Source: Allomeiothermus sp035760705
GTDB lineage: Bacteria > Deinococcota > Deinococci > Deinococcales > Thermaceae
Length of the DNA stretch: 64,000 bases
Assembly (NCBI GenBank): GCA_035760705.1
Contig: DASTSL010000016.1
Location: 32,460-96,459, forward strand
Reading direction: 5' to 3'
Both the position numbers and the translations under genes were made by a program. Shown one piece after another: positions 1-9,171 of this stretch. The notes below the pieces were generated by a model, which saw only the letters and a list, made by a program, of their open reading frames with translations, was not told the origin of the DNA and did not search any database. The first letter of the stretch is position 1; each line of letters opens with the position of its first letter.

Positions 1-1809
1 GGCCCGGTTCCGGTCGTCGGCCCCACCCGACCCCAACCCAGCGCCGACCTCAACTTCGAGCACGACCCCAAGCTGCCCAAATTCGTCTCGGTGGCGGCGG
101 ACCGGCTCTCGGTGCGCTTCCAGGCCGGGGAGGGCTCGGTGAAGTGGGCCATCGTCCAGGCCGAGGGCAAGAACTACCCCATGCACCGGCAGATCTGGCA
201 GGACGGCAACGAGATCTGGCGGGTGGCGCTTCCCCCCGGCGTAAAGAACTACCACATCCGCCTCGAAACCGCCCAGAATAAGCCCGCGGTGTTCGGCCCT
301 TTCAACGTGAATCATCCGTTGGTGGGCCTGGACTGGGTAGGGAAGAGCATCGGCTACCAGGTCTTTCCCGAGCGCTTCTGGAACGGGGACAAGACCAACG
401 ACGCGCGGGCGCTCGAGACCGACGAGTACAACTTCAACGAGACCTGGAACAAGAACCCCGGGGCCACCAAGCCCTACCTCTCGAACTGGAACGATCCGCC
501 GGGGGAGATGCACTGCTGCCACCAGTACTTCGGTGGCGACCTGGCCGGGTTCTTAGAGAAGCTCCCCCACCTCGAGGCCCTGGGGGTCAAGCTCATCTAC
601 TTCAACCCGCTCTTCGACTCCGGCTCGGCTCACGGCTACGATACCCACGACTACCGTAAAATCTCCCCCAAGTTCGGCGACGAGGCCCTGATGCGGCGGG
701 TGCTCGAACAGGCCCACGCTCAGGGGATGCGGGTGGTCTTCGACTTCGTGCCCAACCACACCGGCCTGGGCTTCTTCGCCTTCCAGGACGTGGTGAAGAA
801 CGGGCGGAACTCCAAGTACTGGAACTGGTACTCAGTCAGACAGTGGCCCTTCAGCCCCGGCGACGCCTCGGCCTACGACACCTACTCGGGGGTGGGCAGC
901 CTGCCCAAGCTCAACACCTCCAACCCCGAGGTGAAAAAGTATCTGCTCGAGGTCGCCGAGTCCTGGATGCGCTTCGGCTTCGACGGCATCCGCATCGACC
1001 ACCCGCAGGGCATCGTGAACCGCGAGGACTTCTACCACGACCTGCGCCGGGTGGTGAAGAACGTCAAACCCGACGCCTACATCGTGGCCGAGATCTGGAC
1101 TCGCGACCCTAGCTGGCTGCAAGGCGACCAGGCCGACAGCCTGATGAATTACGCCATCGGGCGGGACCTCGTGCTGCGCTTCGCCCGGGGCGGCGGGGTA
1201 GCCCTCTACAACGGGCGGCGGGCTTTGGCCGATTTGGCCCGTATCTACACCGATTACTCCGAAGCGGTGGTGGGTCAGGGCTGGAACTTGATCGCCTCGC
1301 ACGACAACCCCCGAATCCTCACCGACCTGGGCGGTGGAAGCCTGGGCGACGCCCCCGCGCCCGAGTCGCTGGCCCGGCTGCGCTTGGCGATGGGCTTGCT
1401 CTACGCCCTGCCGGGGATGCCGATCTTCTTCCAGGGGGATGAGTGCGGTTTCACCGGGGAGGCCGGGCAATACCCGGTCAACGAGCTGTACCGCTACCCG
1501 CTCCAGTGGGACAAGTGCAACCCCGACGTGCTGGCCTTTTACCAGCGACTCGGCAAGGTTCGGGGCAGCTTAGCCCCCCTGCAAGGCCCGGCCTTCCGGG
1601 CCTACGCGGGCGAAGGAGCAGTTTTGGCTTTTCTGCGCGGCGAACCGGGGCAGGAGGTGGTGTTGGCTGCCTTCAACAAGGGCACCGAACCGGTGAACCT
1701 GGTTCTTCCCAGCGGCACTTGGCGCGACGCCCTGAGCGGCCAGACCTTCCAAAGCCAAGCAGAACTCCCGCCGATCGGTTTCCGCTATCTCGTCAGGGCT
1801 GGGCAGTAG
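1..1809 (+). CDS. Alpha-amylase family glycosidase (GH13), neopullulanase/cyclomaltodextrinase-like, 5' end outside window
   Basis: The frame is open from base 1 with no stop, so the gene begins upstream; a GTG at 91 is only an internal candidate start. The first part (to about base 310) looks like the beta-sandwich domain that precedes the barrel in maltogenic amylases and neopullulanases. The GH13 barrel motifs follow in order: DFVPNHTG (about 742-765), GIRIDHP with the nucleophile Asp (about 985-1005), AEIW with the acid/base Glu (about 1087-1098) and SHDNPR (about 1297-1314). This is the usual set for hydrolysis or transfer on alpha-1,4-glucans. Exact substrate cannot be read from the motifs. 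The visible part carries no signal peptide, but the true N-terminus is missing. Confidence 0.9.
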   Translation, partial: GPVPVVGPTRPQPSADLNFEHDPKLPKFVSVAADRLSVRFQAGEGSVKWAIVQAEGKNYPMHRQIWQDGNEIWRVALPPGVKNYHIRLETAQNKPAVFGPFNVNHPLVGLDWVGKSIGYQVFPERFWNGDKTNDARALETDEYNFNETWNKNPGATKPYLSNWNDPPGEMHCCHQYFGGDLAGFLEKLPHLEALGVKLIYFNPLFDSGSAHGYDTHDYRKISPKFGDEALMRRVLEQAHAQGMRVVFDFVPNHTGLGFFAFQDVVKNGRNSKYWNWYSVRQWPFSPGDASAYDTYSGVGSLPKLNTSNPEVKKYLLEVAESWMRFGFDGIRIDHPQGIVNREDFYHDLRRVVKNVKPDAYIVAEIWTRDPSWLQGDQADSLMNYAIGRDLVLRFARGGGVALYNGRRALADLARIYTDYSEAVVGQGWNLIASHDNPRILTDLGGGSLGDAPAPESLARLRLAMGLLYALPGMPIFFQGDECGFTGEAGQYPVNELYRYPLQWDKCNPDVLAFYQRLGKVRGSLAPLQGPAFRAYAGEGAVLAFLRGEPGQEVVLAAFNKGTEPVNLVLPSGTWRDALSGQTFQSQAELPPIGFRYLVRAGQ

Positions 1810-1886
1810 AAGAAACTGTTCACGAGCAAGTTACCGTGAATCATCGTACAAATTGGTCTTTCACCCCCGAGGGCTTTGCATCCTAC

Positions 1887-1912
1887 CCCCGCTCTCGAAT
1901 TCGAGAGCGGGG
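1887..1912. repeat. 26-bp perfect palindrome
   Basis: A perfect 13+13 bp inverted repeat centred on GAATTC (left arm CCCCGCTCTCGAA) lies between the glycosidase stop and azlC. No T-run follows on either side, so it is not a standard intrinsic terminator. A looser pair, TTCACG (1819-1824) and CGTGAA (1835-1840), lies just upstream. It could be a transcript-end hairpin or a protein-binding site. Confidence 0.6.
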
Positions 1913-1983
1913 CAGATCAGGCAATGGCCGTATCGGGGTGAGAGCTAGCAATTCCTTACTAGCCTAGATCGCCAGGGGCTCGG

Positions 1984-1989
1984 TACACT
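1984..1989 (+). promoter_or_regulatory. -10 box of azlC, leaderless type
   Basis: TACACT ends 7 bases before the ATG of azlC and there is no Shine-Dalgarno sequence between them. This spacing puts the transcription start at or next to the ATG. No convincing -35 was seen. Confidence 0.5.
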
Positions 1990-1996
1990 TTCGCCT

Positions 1997-2719
1997 ATGG
2001 AGTTATCCCCCGACGAGACCCAAGCTGCTGAATCTCGAAGGGCCGCCTCCGAAGGGGTCAAGGACGTTTGGCCGAGCCTGCTGGGGGTGGTGCCATTCGG
2101 CCTCATCACCGGGGCGGCGGGAACCGGGGCGGGGCTCAGCGTCCTGCAAACGGTGACCTCCTCGGTGCTGCTCTTCGCCGGAGCCTCGCAACTCGCGGCC
2201 TATCAGCTCATGGGGGCGGGCTCCCCCTTGCTGGTGATCGTCCTGACCGTGGCGGTGGTCAACCTGCGGTACGTGATGTATAGCGCCTCGTTAGCCCAGT
2301 ACCTGGTGGGCTGGAAACCCTGGTGGAAGGTTATGGGGGCCTATATCTTGGTGGATCAGCTTTACGCTTTATCGCTCCACCGCTTCCGCGAACCGCACCT
2401 CTCGAGGCCCCTGCCCCGCTGGGTCTACTACATCACCGGCTCGCTGCTGACCTGGCTGGTCTGGCAGGTCGCGGTGTTGGTCGGGGCCTGGCTGGGGGCT
2501 AAGGTTCCCCCCTCCTGGTCGCTGGACTTTGCCATCCCACTCTCCTTCATGGCGATGGTCTTCGCGGCCATCCGGGATCGCCCCACCGCGCTGGCGGCCC
2601 TGGCGGGCGGGGTGGTGGCGATGTTCGCCGCGACCCTGCCCTACAACTTGGGGTTGATCGTGGCCTCGCTGGCGGGGATCGGGGTGGGGATGGGGCTTGA
2701 GCGGAGACAACATGGGTGA
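1997..2719 (+). CDS. azlC: AzlC family branched-chain amino acid permease
   Basis: A 240-residue integral membrane protein with several hydrophobic segments. The N-terminal part, with the sequence LLGVVPFGLITGAAGTGAGL near residues 29-48 and the following FAGASQLA, is typical of AzlC, the large subunit of the AzlCD exporter for branched-chain amino acids and analogues. The last 8 bases overlap azlD, the usual gene pair. The start is the ATG placed 7 bases after a TACACT box. Substrate is inferred from the family. Confidence 0.9.
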   Translation: MELSPDETQAAESRRAASEGVKDVWPSLLGVVPFGLITGAAGTGAGLSVLQTVTSSVLLFAGASQLAAYQLMGAGSPLLVIVLTVAVVNLRYVMYSASLAQYLVGWKPWWKVMGAYILVDQLYALSLHRFREPHLSRPLPRWVYYITGSLLTWLVWQVAVLVGAWLGAKVPPSWSLDFAIPLSFMAMVFAAIRDRPTALAALAGGVVAMFAATLPYNLGLIVASLAGIGVGMGLERRQHG

Positions 2720-3041
2720 GCTGGCGATCTGGATTACCATTTTTTTGTCCGGCCTGGTGACCTTTTATCTGCGCTACTCGTTCATCGGCTTCTCCCACCG
2801 GGTGCAAACCCCCATCTGGTTCCGCCAGGCCCTGCGCTTCGTCCCGGCGGCGGTGCTGTCGGCGTTGGTGTGCAAGGCGCTGGTGTTTTACGGGGGGCAC
2901 TATCAGCTCAGCCTGACCAACGAGCGTCTGCTGGCGGGGTTGGTCGCGGCGGGGGTCGCTTACCGCACCAAGAACGTCCTCTGGACGACGGTGGTAGGGA
3001 TGCTCGTGTTGTGGGGCTTGCAGGCGGTCCTGCATGGGTAG
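2712..3041 (+). CDS. azlD: AzlD domain protein, small subunit of branched-chain amino acid exporter
   Basis: A 109-residue hydrophobic protein with about three or four membrane segments. It matches AzlD in size, in the YLRYSF segment near residues 20-25 and in its place directly after azlC. The ATG at 2712 overlaps the azlC stop by 8 bases, so translation is probably coupled. A GTG further upstream in the same frame (2697) would add five residues but is less likely. It is thought to form a complex with AzlC in the cytoplasmic membrane. Confidence 0.88.
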   Translation: MGELAIWITIFLSGLVTFYLRYSFIGFSHRVQTPIWFRQALRFVPAAVLSALVCKALVFYGGHYQLSLTNERLLAGLVAAGVAYRTKNVLWTTVVGMLVLWGLQAVLHG

Positions 3042-3049
3042 GCGCTTGG

Positions 3050-3568
3050 TCAGGTGCGTTCGATATCCGGCAAGTAGGTGCGCCAGGCATCGGGCAGGTG
3101 GGGCAGGTCGGCGACCAGGAGGATCGAGTGCCGTGGCGGAACCGGGCGCTTCATGAGGCGCATCCCGGCTTCCTCGGGGGTGCGGTTTTTCTTTTTGAGG
3201 TTGCAGGGGCGGCAGGCTGTCACCAGGTTCTCCCAACTGCTGCGCCCGCCCCGGCTCTTAGGCAATACGTGGTCCACCGTGAGGTCGCCGCCCCGCCGCC
3301 CGCAGTACTGACAGGTGTAGGCGTCGCGCCGGAGCACGTTGCGCCGATTAAGCGCGAGCCGCCCAGGCGGGCGGCGGATTAAACGTTTGAGGCGGATCAC
3401 GCTGGGTACCGGGTAAGGCCTGCTGGGGGTGCGGAGATAATCGCCGGACTCCTCCACCACGTCGGCGGTACCGTTCATCACCAAGATCACCGCCCGCTTG
3501 ACACTGGCCAGGCCCAAGGCTTCGTAGCCTGCGTTGAGCACCAGCACCCGGGGTAGATCAAGGTTCAT
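3050..3568 (-). CDS. HNH endonuclease family protein
   Basis: A 172-residue protein with a C-terminal HNH domain. Zinc-type cysteine pairs C86-x2-C89 and C119-x2-C122 bracket the DH at residues 99-100 and an Asn near 114, so the beta-beta-alpha-metal fold appears intact. The N-terminal 75 residues, with the VLNAGYEALGL start, are shared by a family of stand-alone bacterial HNH proteins of unknown target. It is convergent with azlD, leaving only 8 bases. A TATCCT box lies 7 bases before the ATG. No restriction-modification or intron partner is nearby, so its role is unknown. Confidence 0.88.
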   Translation of the reverse strand: MNLDLPRVLVLNAGYEALGLASVKRAVILVMNGTADVVEESGDYLRTPSRPYPVPSVIRLKRLIRRPPGRLALNRRNVLRRDAYTCQYCGRRGGDLTVDHVLPKSRGGRSSWENLVTACRPCNLKKKNRTPEEAGMRLMKRPVPPRHSILLVADLPHLPDAWRTYLPDIERT

Positions 3569-3575
3569 CCCCTTC

Positions 3576-3581
3576 AGGATA
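3576..3581 (-). promoter_or_regulatory. -10 box of the HNH gene, leaderless type
   Basis: On the minus strand TATCCT is followed by 7 bases (GAAGGGG) and the ATG of the HNH gene. The short AAGGGG could still act as a weak ribosome site, so this one is ambiguous. Confidence 0.4.
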
Positions 3582-3714
3582 ACCGATGTTGATCAGGAAA
3601 GAGAAAGCTAATTCGCAAATTCGGGCCTAAATTGGCCCTCGAGCCCCGCCGCTTTCATCTTTGATTTTGTCTGGAAGACGCCTTCCAGCGGTTCTCAGCC
3701 GTCTTGTGGGGTAG

Positions 3715-5388
3715 TCAAGCCGAGCGCCCCATCCGGCTATAGCCGTAGAGCAGCGCCAGCCCCGCCGGGAGGACGGTAAAGGCCAGCAGGAGCAATAGCC
3801 ACAGCCCACCCTCGGGCGAGCCCAGGTAATTGAGGCCCGGCTGGCTGAAGGACAAGTACACCGGTCTTGCCGCCAGGGCCACCAAGCCCGCCGAGTGCAA
3901 GAGCGAGAGGCCCATGTACAAGAACCCGCCCGTGCCGATCGGGACCTCCGCCGGGTTCGCCGCGTCGAAGCGGGGGAAGGCCGTGCCCAGCCCCACCCCC
4001 AGCCCCGCCGCCGCCACTGCCGCGGCCACGCCGATCACCACCGAGATCTCGGTCAGGCCCCCGCCCAAGCCGATCACCCGGGGGGAGAAGTAGCCGAGCA
4101 AAACCCCTAGCGGCAGCAGGAAGAAGAGGGCCAGGCCGAAGCGGGTGAGGAGGATGGCGGCCCGCGAGACCGGGGCGGTTTGCACCATCCAGTAGCCCTG
4201 GCCCTCGAGCGAGTAGAGCGGATAGGCCAAACGAACTCCCACCCCCGAGATCACGAACCCCTGAAAGGCCAGATGCAGGAAACCGATCACGGTCTTGATC
4301 CGCTCCTTGAGCAGGAGATTGTCGTCGGGCAGCGGGATGAACTGCAAGCTGCTGATGTAGAGCAGGATCAGCACCCCCACCAGGATGAGCTGGGCGGCTT
4401 GGTTGGCATCGCGGAAGAAGAGCCGCAGGTCACGCACCCACAAGGCCCAGGCCAGGCTCTGCCCCGCGAGCCGGTCGAAAAAGCCCGGTCCCACCATGCC
4501 CCGCTCGCGTACGCTGCCCTCCAGGGCCCGCACCCAGCCCTGTTGGTAGGCGTATCCGGCCACCACCCCCGCCACCGCCAACAGCAACAGGGAAAGCCCC
4601 ACCAACACCCAGAATTCGGGCTCGAGCCGCCCCCGAATAAGCCCGGTCAGGGCCTCCTGGGCCAGTGCCGAGGGCAGGAAAGGCGCTGTCACGTCGCGGA
4701 AGCTCTGGAGGAAGCGGTCGAGTTCTGCGGGGTCGGCGAAGTTGGTCTGGAGCAAGACCTCGGGCCGGAGGACCCGCAAGAGCAGGATCAGCAGCCCGCC
4801 CAGCACCGCCCCGATGGCCGCCGCCCACTCCTTGGCCCGCCCTGCCGGGGCGTAGCGCACCAGCGGCAAGGCCAGTGCCACCCCCACCACCACCGGGAAG
4901 GCGAAAAGCGCCACAGCGACCAAGAACGCCCCCACCAAATAAAGCGGGGGCGCGCCGAAGTGCTGGCCAAAGGCAAAGAGAATCGGCAGCACGAAGAGGG
5001 TCGGGATGAGCGCGGTGGTGGCGAAGACCTCCCCGACCTTGAAGAGAAAGACCCTCCGGGCCGACTGCGGCAGGGCCAGCTGCAGGGGCAGGTCCTCCGA
5101 GGCGAAGAGCACCGCTACCGCGTTGGGCAACGCCGAGAGGATCACCGATGATGACAAGACCAAGAGCAGGCTGCCCAGCATCCGCTCGGCGATCACCTGG
5201 AACTGGAACTTGGCGACCAGCGCGGTCACCGGGTTGGAGCGGATGGTTCCCTCGAGGTAACCCAAAAACCACCCGGTTCCGCTCCAGGCCAGCCAGCCGA
5301 GCCCCAGCGCCAGAAAAAACCCGATCAGGCCCGCTACCGGCGATTGCCGGAGGGAGTTCCAGAGGATGCGGTAGCGCAGGGTGAGCAT
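3715..5388 (-). CDS. ABC transporter permease, large ABC-2-like membrane subunit
   Basis: A 557-residue protein with about a dozen hydrophobic segments, starting MLTLRYRILWNSLRQS. Long membrane proteins of this kind, with the RDLRLFFRD stretch between two membrane halves, pair with a single ATP-binding protein as putative exporters. The ATG lies 3 bases after the stop of the ATPase gene upstream, so the two form an operon. The substrate is not evident; related systems are often annotated as drug, lantibiotic or lipid exporters without proof. Confidence 0.82.
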   Translation of the reverse strand: MLTLRYRILWNSLRQSPVAGLIGFFLALGLGWLAWSGTGWFLGYLEGTIRSNPVTALVAKFQFQVIAERMLGSLLLVLSSSVILSALPNAVAVLFASEDLPLQLALPQSARRVFLFKVGEVFATTALIPTLFVLPILFAFGQHFGAPPLYLVGAFLVAVALFAFPVVVGVALALPLVRYAPAGRAKEWAAAIGAVLGGLLILLLRVLRPEVLLQTNFADPAELDRFLQSFRDVTAPFLPSALAQEALTGLIRGRLEPEFWVLVGLSLLLLAVAGVVAGYAYQQGWVRALEGSVRERGMVGPGFFDRLAGQSLAWALWVRDLRLFFRDANQAAQLILVGVLILLYISSLQFIPLPDDNLLLKERIKTVIGFLHLAFQGFVISGVGVRLAYPLYSLEGQGYWMVQTAPVSRAAILLTRFGLALFFLLPLGVLLGYFSPRVIGLGGGLTEISVVIGVAAAVAAAGLGVGLGTAFPRFDAANPAEVPIGTGGFLYMGLSLLHSAGLVALAARPVYLSFSQPGLNYLGSPEGGLWLLLLLAFTVLPAGLALLYGYSRMGRSA

Positions 5389-5391
5389 GTT

Positions 5392-6135
5392 CTAAGCGTT
5401 GACCGGGACGTCGGCCTGAGCGTCTTCGGTGAGCCGCAGGAAGAACTCCTCGAGGTCGGCACTCTGGTGTTGGCGGAGCAGGTCTTTGGGCGTACCCAGA
5501 GCCAGCAGCCGCCCTCGGTGGACCAGCGCGACCCGGTCCGCCACCTGTTCGGCCAGGTGGAGCTGGTGGGTGGCATAGAGCACCGCCCGCCCGGCCTTGG
5601 AGTAGCCCTGCAACAAGTCCTTGACCAGCCGGGCGGCGTGGGGGTCCAAGCCCACCATCGGTTCGTCCAGGATCAGCACCGGGGGCTCGTGCAGTAGGGC
5701 CATAGCCAGCGAGAGCTTTTGCCGCATCCCGTGGGAGTAGGTCTCGAGCAGGCTGGAAGCAAAGCGGTCCAGCCGGAATTCCGCCATCAGTTGCCCGATC
5801 CGGGTTTCCGCTTGGGCCTTGGGCATCCGGTAGATCCCCGCGGCGAAGCGCAGCAGCTCGAGCCCGGAGAGCTTCCCGTACAGATAAGGCCGGTCCGGCA
5901 CGTAGCCGAACAGCCGCTTGGCCCGCACCGGTTCCTTCCACACGTCCACCCCGCCCACCAGCGCCCGGCCCCGGCTGGGTTTCAAAAGCCCCACCAGCGC
6001 TTTGATGCTGGTGCTTTTCCCGGCTCCGTTGGGGCCCAGAAGGGCCAGGGTCTCGCCGGGGTTCACCTCCAGGCTCAAATCCTCCAGGGCCCAGAATTTC
6101 CCGTACTGCTTCGCCAAGTGCTCGAGCCGAACCAT
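5392..6135 (-). CDS. ABC transporter ATP-binding protein
   Basis: A 247-residue ATPase with Walker A GPNGAGKST (about 34-42), signature YSHGMRQK (about 131-138), Walker B LILDEP (about 152-157) and a switch His in YATHQ. The ABC-2 (CcmA/DrrA-like) architecture fits the permease gene that follows 3 bases later. The ATG is preceded by an AT-rich stretch that contains TAGGAT and TTATAG, probably the promoter. It powers export through the neighbouring permease; the cargo is unknown. Confidence 0.92.
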   Translation of the reverse strand: MVRLEHLAKQYGKFWALEDLSLEVNPGETLALLGPNGAGKSTSIKALVGLLKPSRGRALVGGVDVWKEPVRAKRLFGYVPDRPYLYGKLSGLELLRFAAGIYRMPKAQAETRIGQLMAEFRLDRFASSLLETYSHGMRQKLSLAMALLHEPPVLILDEPMVGLDPHAARLVKDLLQGYSKAGRAVLYATHQLHLAEQVADRVALVHRGRLLALGTPKDLLRQHQSADLEEFFLRLTEDAQADVPVNA

Positions 6136-6304
6136 CGCTGCTATAAATCCTATAGCTAAATGCTGCCGGGATGCGTTCAGATGACCTCGAGCACCCCGAA
6201 CCTCCCACCGCTAGGGTAGCTGGCCGGGGGCGTGTTCTCCCGGTGTACTGAGTGGACCGCCAGCACAGGGTGGGGTTCCGTCGCTGGTCGCTCCAGAGTC
6301 TCTG

Positions 6305-6336
6305 ACAAAAATCCCCTCTCTACTTGGAGAGGGGAT
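6305..6336 (-). terminator. Intrinsic terminator of the S41 protease gene
   Basis: A 10-bp stem (6311-6320 with 6327-6336, loop of 6) is followed on the minus strand by TTTTTGTC. It lies 24 bases past the stop of the S41 protease gene. Confidence 0.9.
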
Positions 6337-6359
6337 GCGGCGCGCCGCTAAGGGCTCAG

Positions 6360-7694
6360 TTACTTCAGCTCTTGCAGGGCTCGAGCCAGGATGGCGTCGC
6401 TCTGGGGATCCACCGTGGCGTTGCCGGAGTTGTCGTTGGCCGGACGGGCCGGTAGCGGCTGGCTGAAGGTGTACTTGCCGGTTTCGTCGGCCTTGGCGGT
6501 GTAGGTCTTGCCGTCCACGGTGAGCGTTACCGTGGCCCCCGGCTTGGCCCCCGCGCCCTCAAACGAGACCGGCACCGGGAAGCGGTTATCCCGCACCACC
6601 ACGTCGGGCTGGATGCCCTGGTCGCGGGTGATGGCCCGCTTCTTGGGGGTGAGCCACTGGAAGGTCACCAGGGTCAGGTCGCCGCCGTTGGCCAGGTCGA
6701 GCACGTTCTGACCCACGCCCTTGCCGAAGGTCTTCTCGCCCACGAGCTTGGCCCGACCGGTGTCCTGCAAGGCCCCCGCCACGATCTCCGAGGCCGAAGC
6801 CGAGTTCCCGTTGACCAGCACCACCATCGGCCCGGTCCACTGCACCTGCCCGTTGGCGTCACAGTACAGGCGGGTCTCGCTGCGGGTCTTGGTGTAGACG
6901 ATGGGTCCTTCCTTGATGAAGGCTCGAGCCACCGAGCAGCCTTGGTCCAAGAGACCCCCACCGTTGTCGCGCAGGTCGAAGATGAGTTTTTGCATCCCCT
7001 GTTTGCGCAGATCGTTGATGGCCGCGTTGAGCTGGGAGGAGACGTTGATGTTGGCGAACGAGCGCAACTCGATATACCCGATGTTGCCGGGGAGCAGGGT
7101 CTTGCTCACCTCGACGATCTTCACCAACTCGCGGACCAGCTCGAAGCGGAGGGTGGCGTTGGTGCCATCGCGCTTGACCCCCACCGTGACCTTGGTCCCC
7201 TGCGGACCGCGAATCTTGGCCACCACTTCCTCGAGGTCCAGCTTGGTCACGTCCTCGCCGTTGACCTCGACGATTTGGTCACCCACCCGCAGGCCAGCGT
7301 TGAAGGCGGGCAGGCCCCGGATCAGGCCCTGGATCTGGGCGCCGGTGCCGCCCTGCTGGGCCGGGGCCAAGGTAGCCCCGATGCCGAAGAACTCCCCGCG
7401 CAGGTCTTCCTGCCGCTGGGCGGCCCTAGCCGGGGGCGAGTAGCTGGTGAACTCGTCGCCCAGCGAGCTCAGCATCCCCCGGATCCCCCCCTCGAGCACC
7501 TTGTTGAGCTGGGTCTGGTCTAGGTTTTTCAGGTACTGGTCTTGGATGAGCGAGTAGGTCTCGATCAGGGCCTGACCGTTAGGGTTTCGGGAGAAGCTTT
7601 CGGCCCCTCCCCGGTTGAGTTGGGCGTATACCAGGGCCGCCAACACGGCCCCGCCGATGATGATCCAGGCTCTTTTTTTCATCTCGTTCGTCAC
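6360..7694 (-). CDS. ctpA: S41 family C-terminal processing peptidase
   Basis: A 444-residue protease. Residues 7-26 form a signal anchor or signal peptide, a PDZ domain spans about 100-190, and the S41 catalytic domain follows. By alignment with plant D1 processing protease the nucleophile is Ser300 in the SASASE stretch and the base is Lys325 in TFGKG, 25 residues later as expected. It should act outside the membrane on C-termini of envelope proteins. The GTG at 7694 is chosen because AAGGA lies 5 bases upstream; an ATG four codons later is possible. An intrinsic terminator follows. Confidence 0.92.
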   Translation of the reverse strand: MTNEMKKRAWIIIGGAVLAALVYAQLNRGGAESFSRNPNGQALIETYSLIQDQYLKNLDQTQLNKVLEGGIRGMLSSLGDEFTSYSPPARAAQRQEDLRGEFFGIGATLAPAQQGGTGAQIQGLIRGLPAFNAGLRVGDQIVEVNGEDVTKLDLEEVVAKIRGPQGTKVTVGVKRDGTNATLRFELVRELVKIVEVSKTLLPGNIGYIELRSFANINVSSQLNAAINDLRKQGMQKLIFDLRDNGGGLLDQGCSVARAFIKEGPIVYTKTRSETRLYCDANGQVQWTGPMVVLVNGNSASASEIVAGALQDTGRAKLVGEKTFGKGVGQNVLDLANGGDLTLVTFQWLTPKKRAITRDQGIQPDVVVRDNRFPVPVSFEGAGAKPGATVTLTVDGKTYTAKADETGKYTFSQPLPARPANDNSGNATVDPQSDAILARALQELK

Positions 7695-8028
7695 CTGCTT
7701 CCTTAGGGTAGCGGCAACGCATGAGAAGAGGGTGGTTTGAAGTCACGTTCATTCCCAAGGAATCTCCGGCGAATTCTCAGGCTTTCTCATGCCGAGTGGT
7801 GATGCAGGATGGGCTTGCCCACCCCCTGGTGAAGGTGCAGGGAATCGAGTCCTGCTGCCGTTATCACAGTCTTACTACCCTGCTACCCCCTCTGACGAAA
7901 ATTTGCGAGAACCCAGCCGGTGATGCTCGTACCCAATGCGTACCTGCTTGCAGGAGTAGGAGGATGGAAGGGAATTTGGGGAGGCGAAAACACCTAGTGC
8001 CCACGCTGTCCTTTAGACTGGGAGGAGC
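7695..8028. other. Intergenic region between divergent S41 protease and ftsE
   Basis: 334 bases with no supported gene. It holds the upstream regions of both flanking genes, a 17-bp sequence (7883-7899) repeated before 53.6 kb, and for ftsE a TAGACT box (about 8013-8018) followed by GGGAGGAG and the ATG. The rest shows no clear structure. Confidence 0.6.
7883..7899 (+). repeat. Interspersed repeat, copy 1 (CTACCCCCTCTGACGAA)
   Basis: A 17-base sequence identical to 53563-53579. Similarity continues weakly for some 45 bases (GCC, then TGATGCT, then ATG and GTAC in the same order), suggesting two diverged copies of a longer intergenic element. Confidence 0.5.
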
Positions 8029-8715
<687 letters not shown>

Positions 8716-8798
8716 AGCGGTTGAGGAGCGTCCCCCGGCGAGCGCCGCGAAGCGACGCCTTCCCACCAGCGTTTTCGACATGCCATTCGACCGCCGCT

Positions 8799-9113
8799 CT
8801 AGCCGCTTCCTCCCGAGGACCTGGCCACTGCCGAATTTTGCGCGTCCTCGCTGCTTTCGCGCAGCGAAACACCCGTATCGAGCGCCTTGAAAGCGATCAC
8901 CGCGGCCAGTGCCACGACTTCGGGTGGTGCCTCCGGCGGTAGCTCGAGGTGGACGTCTTTCCCTTCAACTTGCCCGCCGATGCGGCCCGAGAGGGTAGAC
9001 CCCTCTGGCTGCTCGCTCCACTCGAGGCGAAGATCGTAACCCGCCGAAGTCCCGCCAATCCGACCTTGCAGCCTCATAGCCCTGAGCGTACGCAAGTCGT
9101 GACGTGCGGCCAA
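8799..9113 (-). CDS. Hypothetical protein carrying an in-frame palindromic element
   Basis: A reading frame of 104 codons; the ATG at 9077 (92 residues, MRLQGRIGG) is a plausible alternative start. The core alternates short beta-like segments with GGxVEGK motifs and then has a helix rich in Ala and Val. I do not recognise the family. Residues near the C-terminus (GVSLRESSE) are encoded by a 27-bp palindromic element also found in the glycerate kinase gene. The 5' end overlaps a stretch resembling the GTACGAC hairpin family (about 9082-9108). Reality of the gene is likely but not certain. Confidence 0.5.
   Translation of the reverse strand: MAARHDLRTLRAMRLQGRIGGTSAGYDLRLEWSEQPEGSTLSGRIGGQVEGKDVHLELPPEAPPEVVALAAVIAFKALDTGVSLRESSEDAQNSAVARSSGGSG
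8846..8872 (-). repeat. Coding palindromic element, copy A
   Basis: 27 bases identical to 13364-13390. On the minus strand the core is the palindrome TTTCGCTGCGCGAAA followed by GCAGCGAGG. It is read in the same frame as in the other copy and gives VSLRESSE. Confidence 0.75.
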
Positions 9114-9121
9114 ACTGACAT

Positions 9122-9148
9122 TTGACCCGGCAACCTGCGTAGTATGCT
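9122..9148 (+). promoter_or_regulatory. Probable promoter of hpf
   Basis: TTGACC (9122-9127) and TATGCT (9143-9148) are separated by 15 bases, slightly short. The start codon is 23 bases further on, leaving room for the AAGGAGGG ribosome site. Confidence 0.5.
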
Positions 9149-9171
9149 AAGGCTCTAAAGGAGGGCGATAA

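Noticed and set aside
7837..7855. T-arm-like stem GCAGG / CCTGC suggesting a tRNA
   Set aside because: The loop does not fit the T-loop consensus and no acceptor or anticodon stem can be drawn around it.
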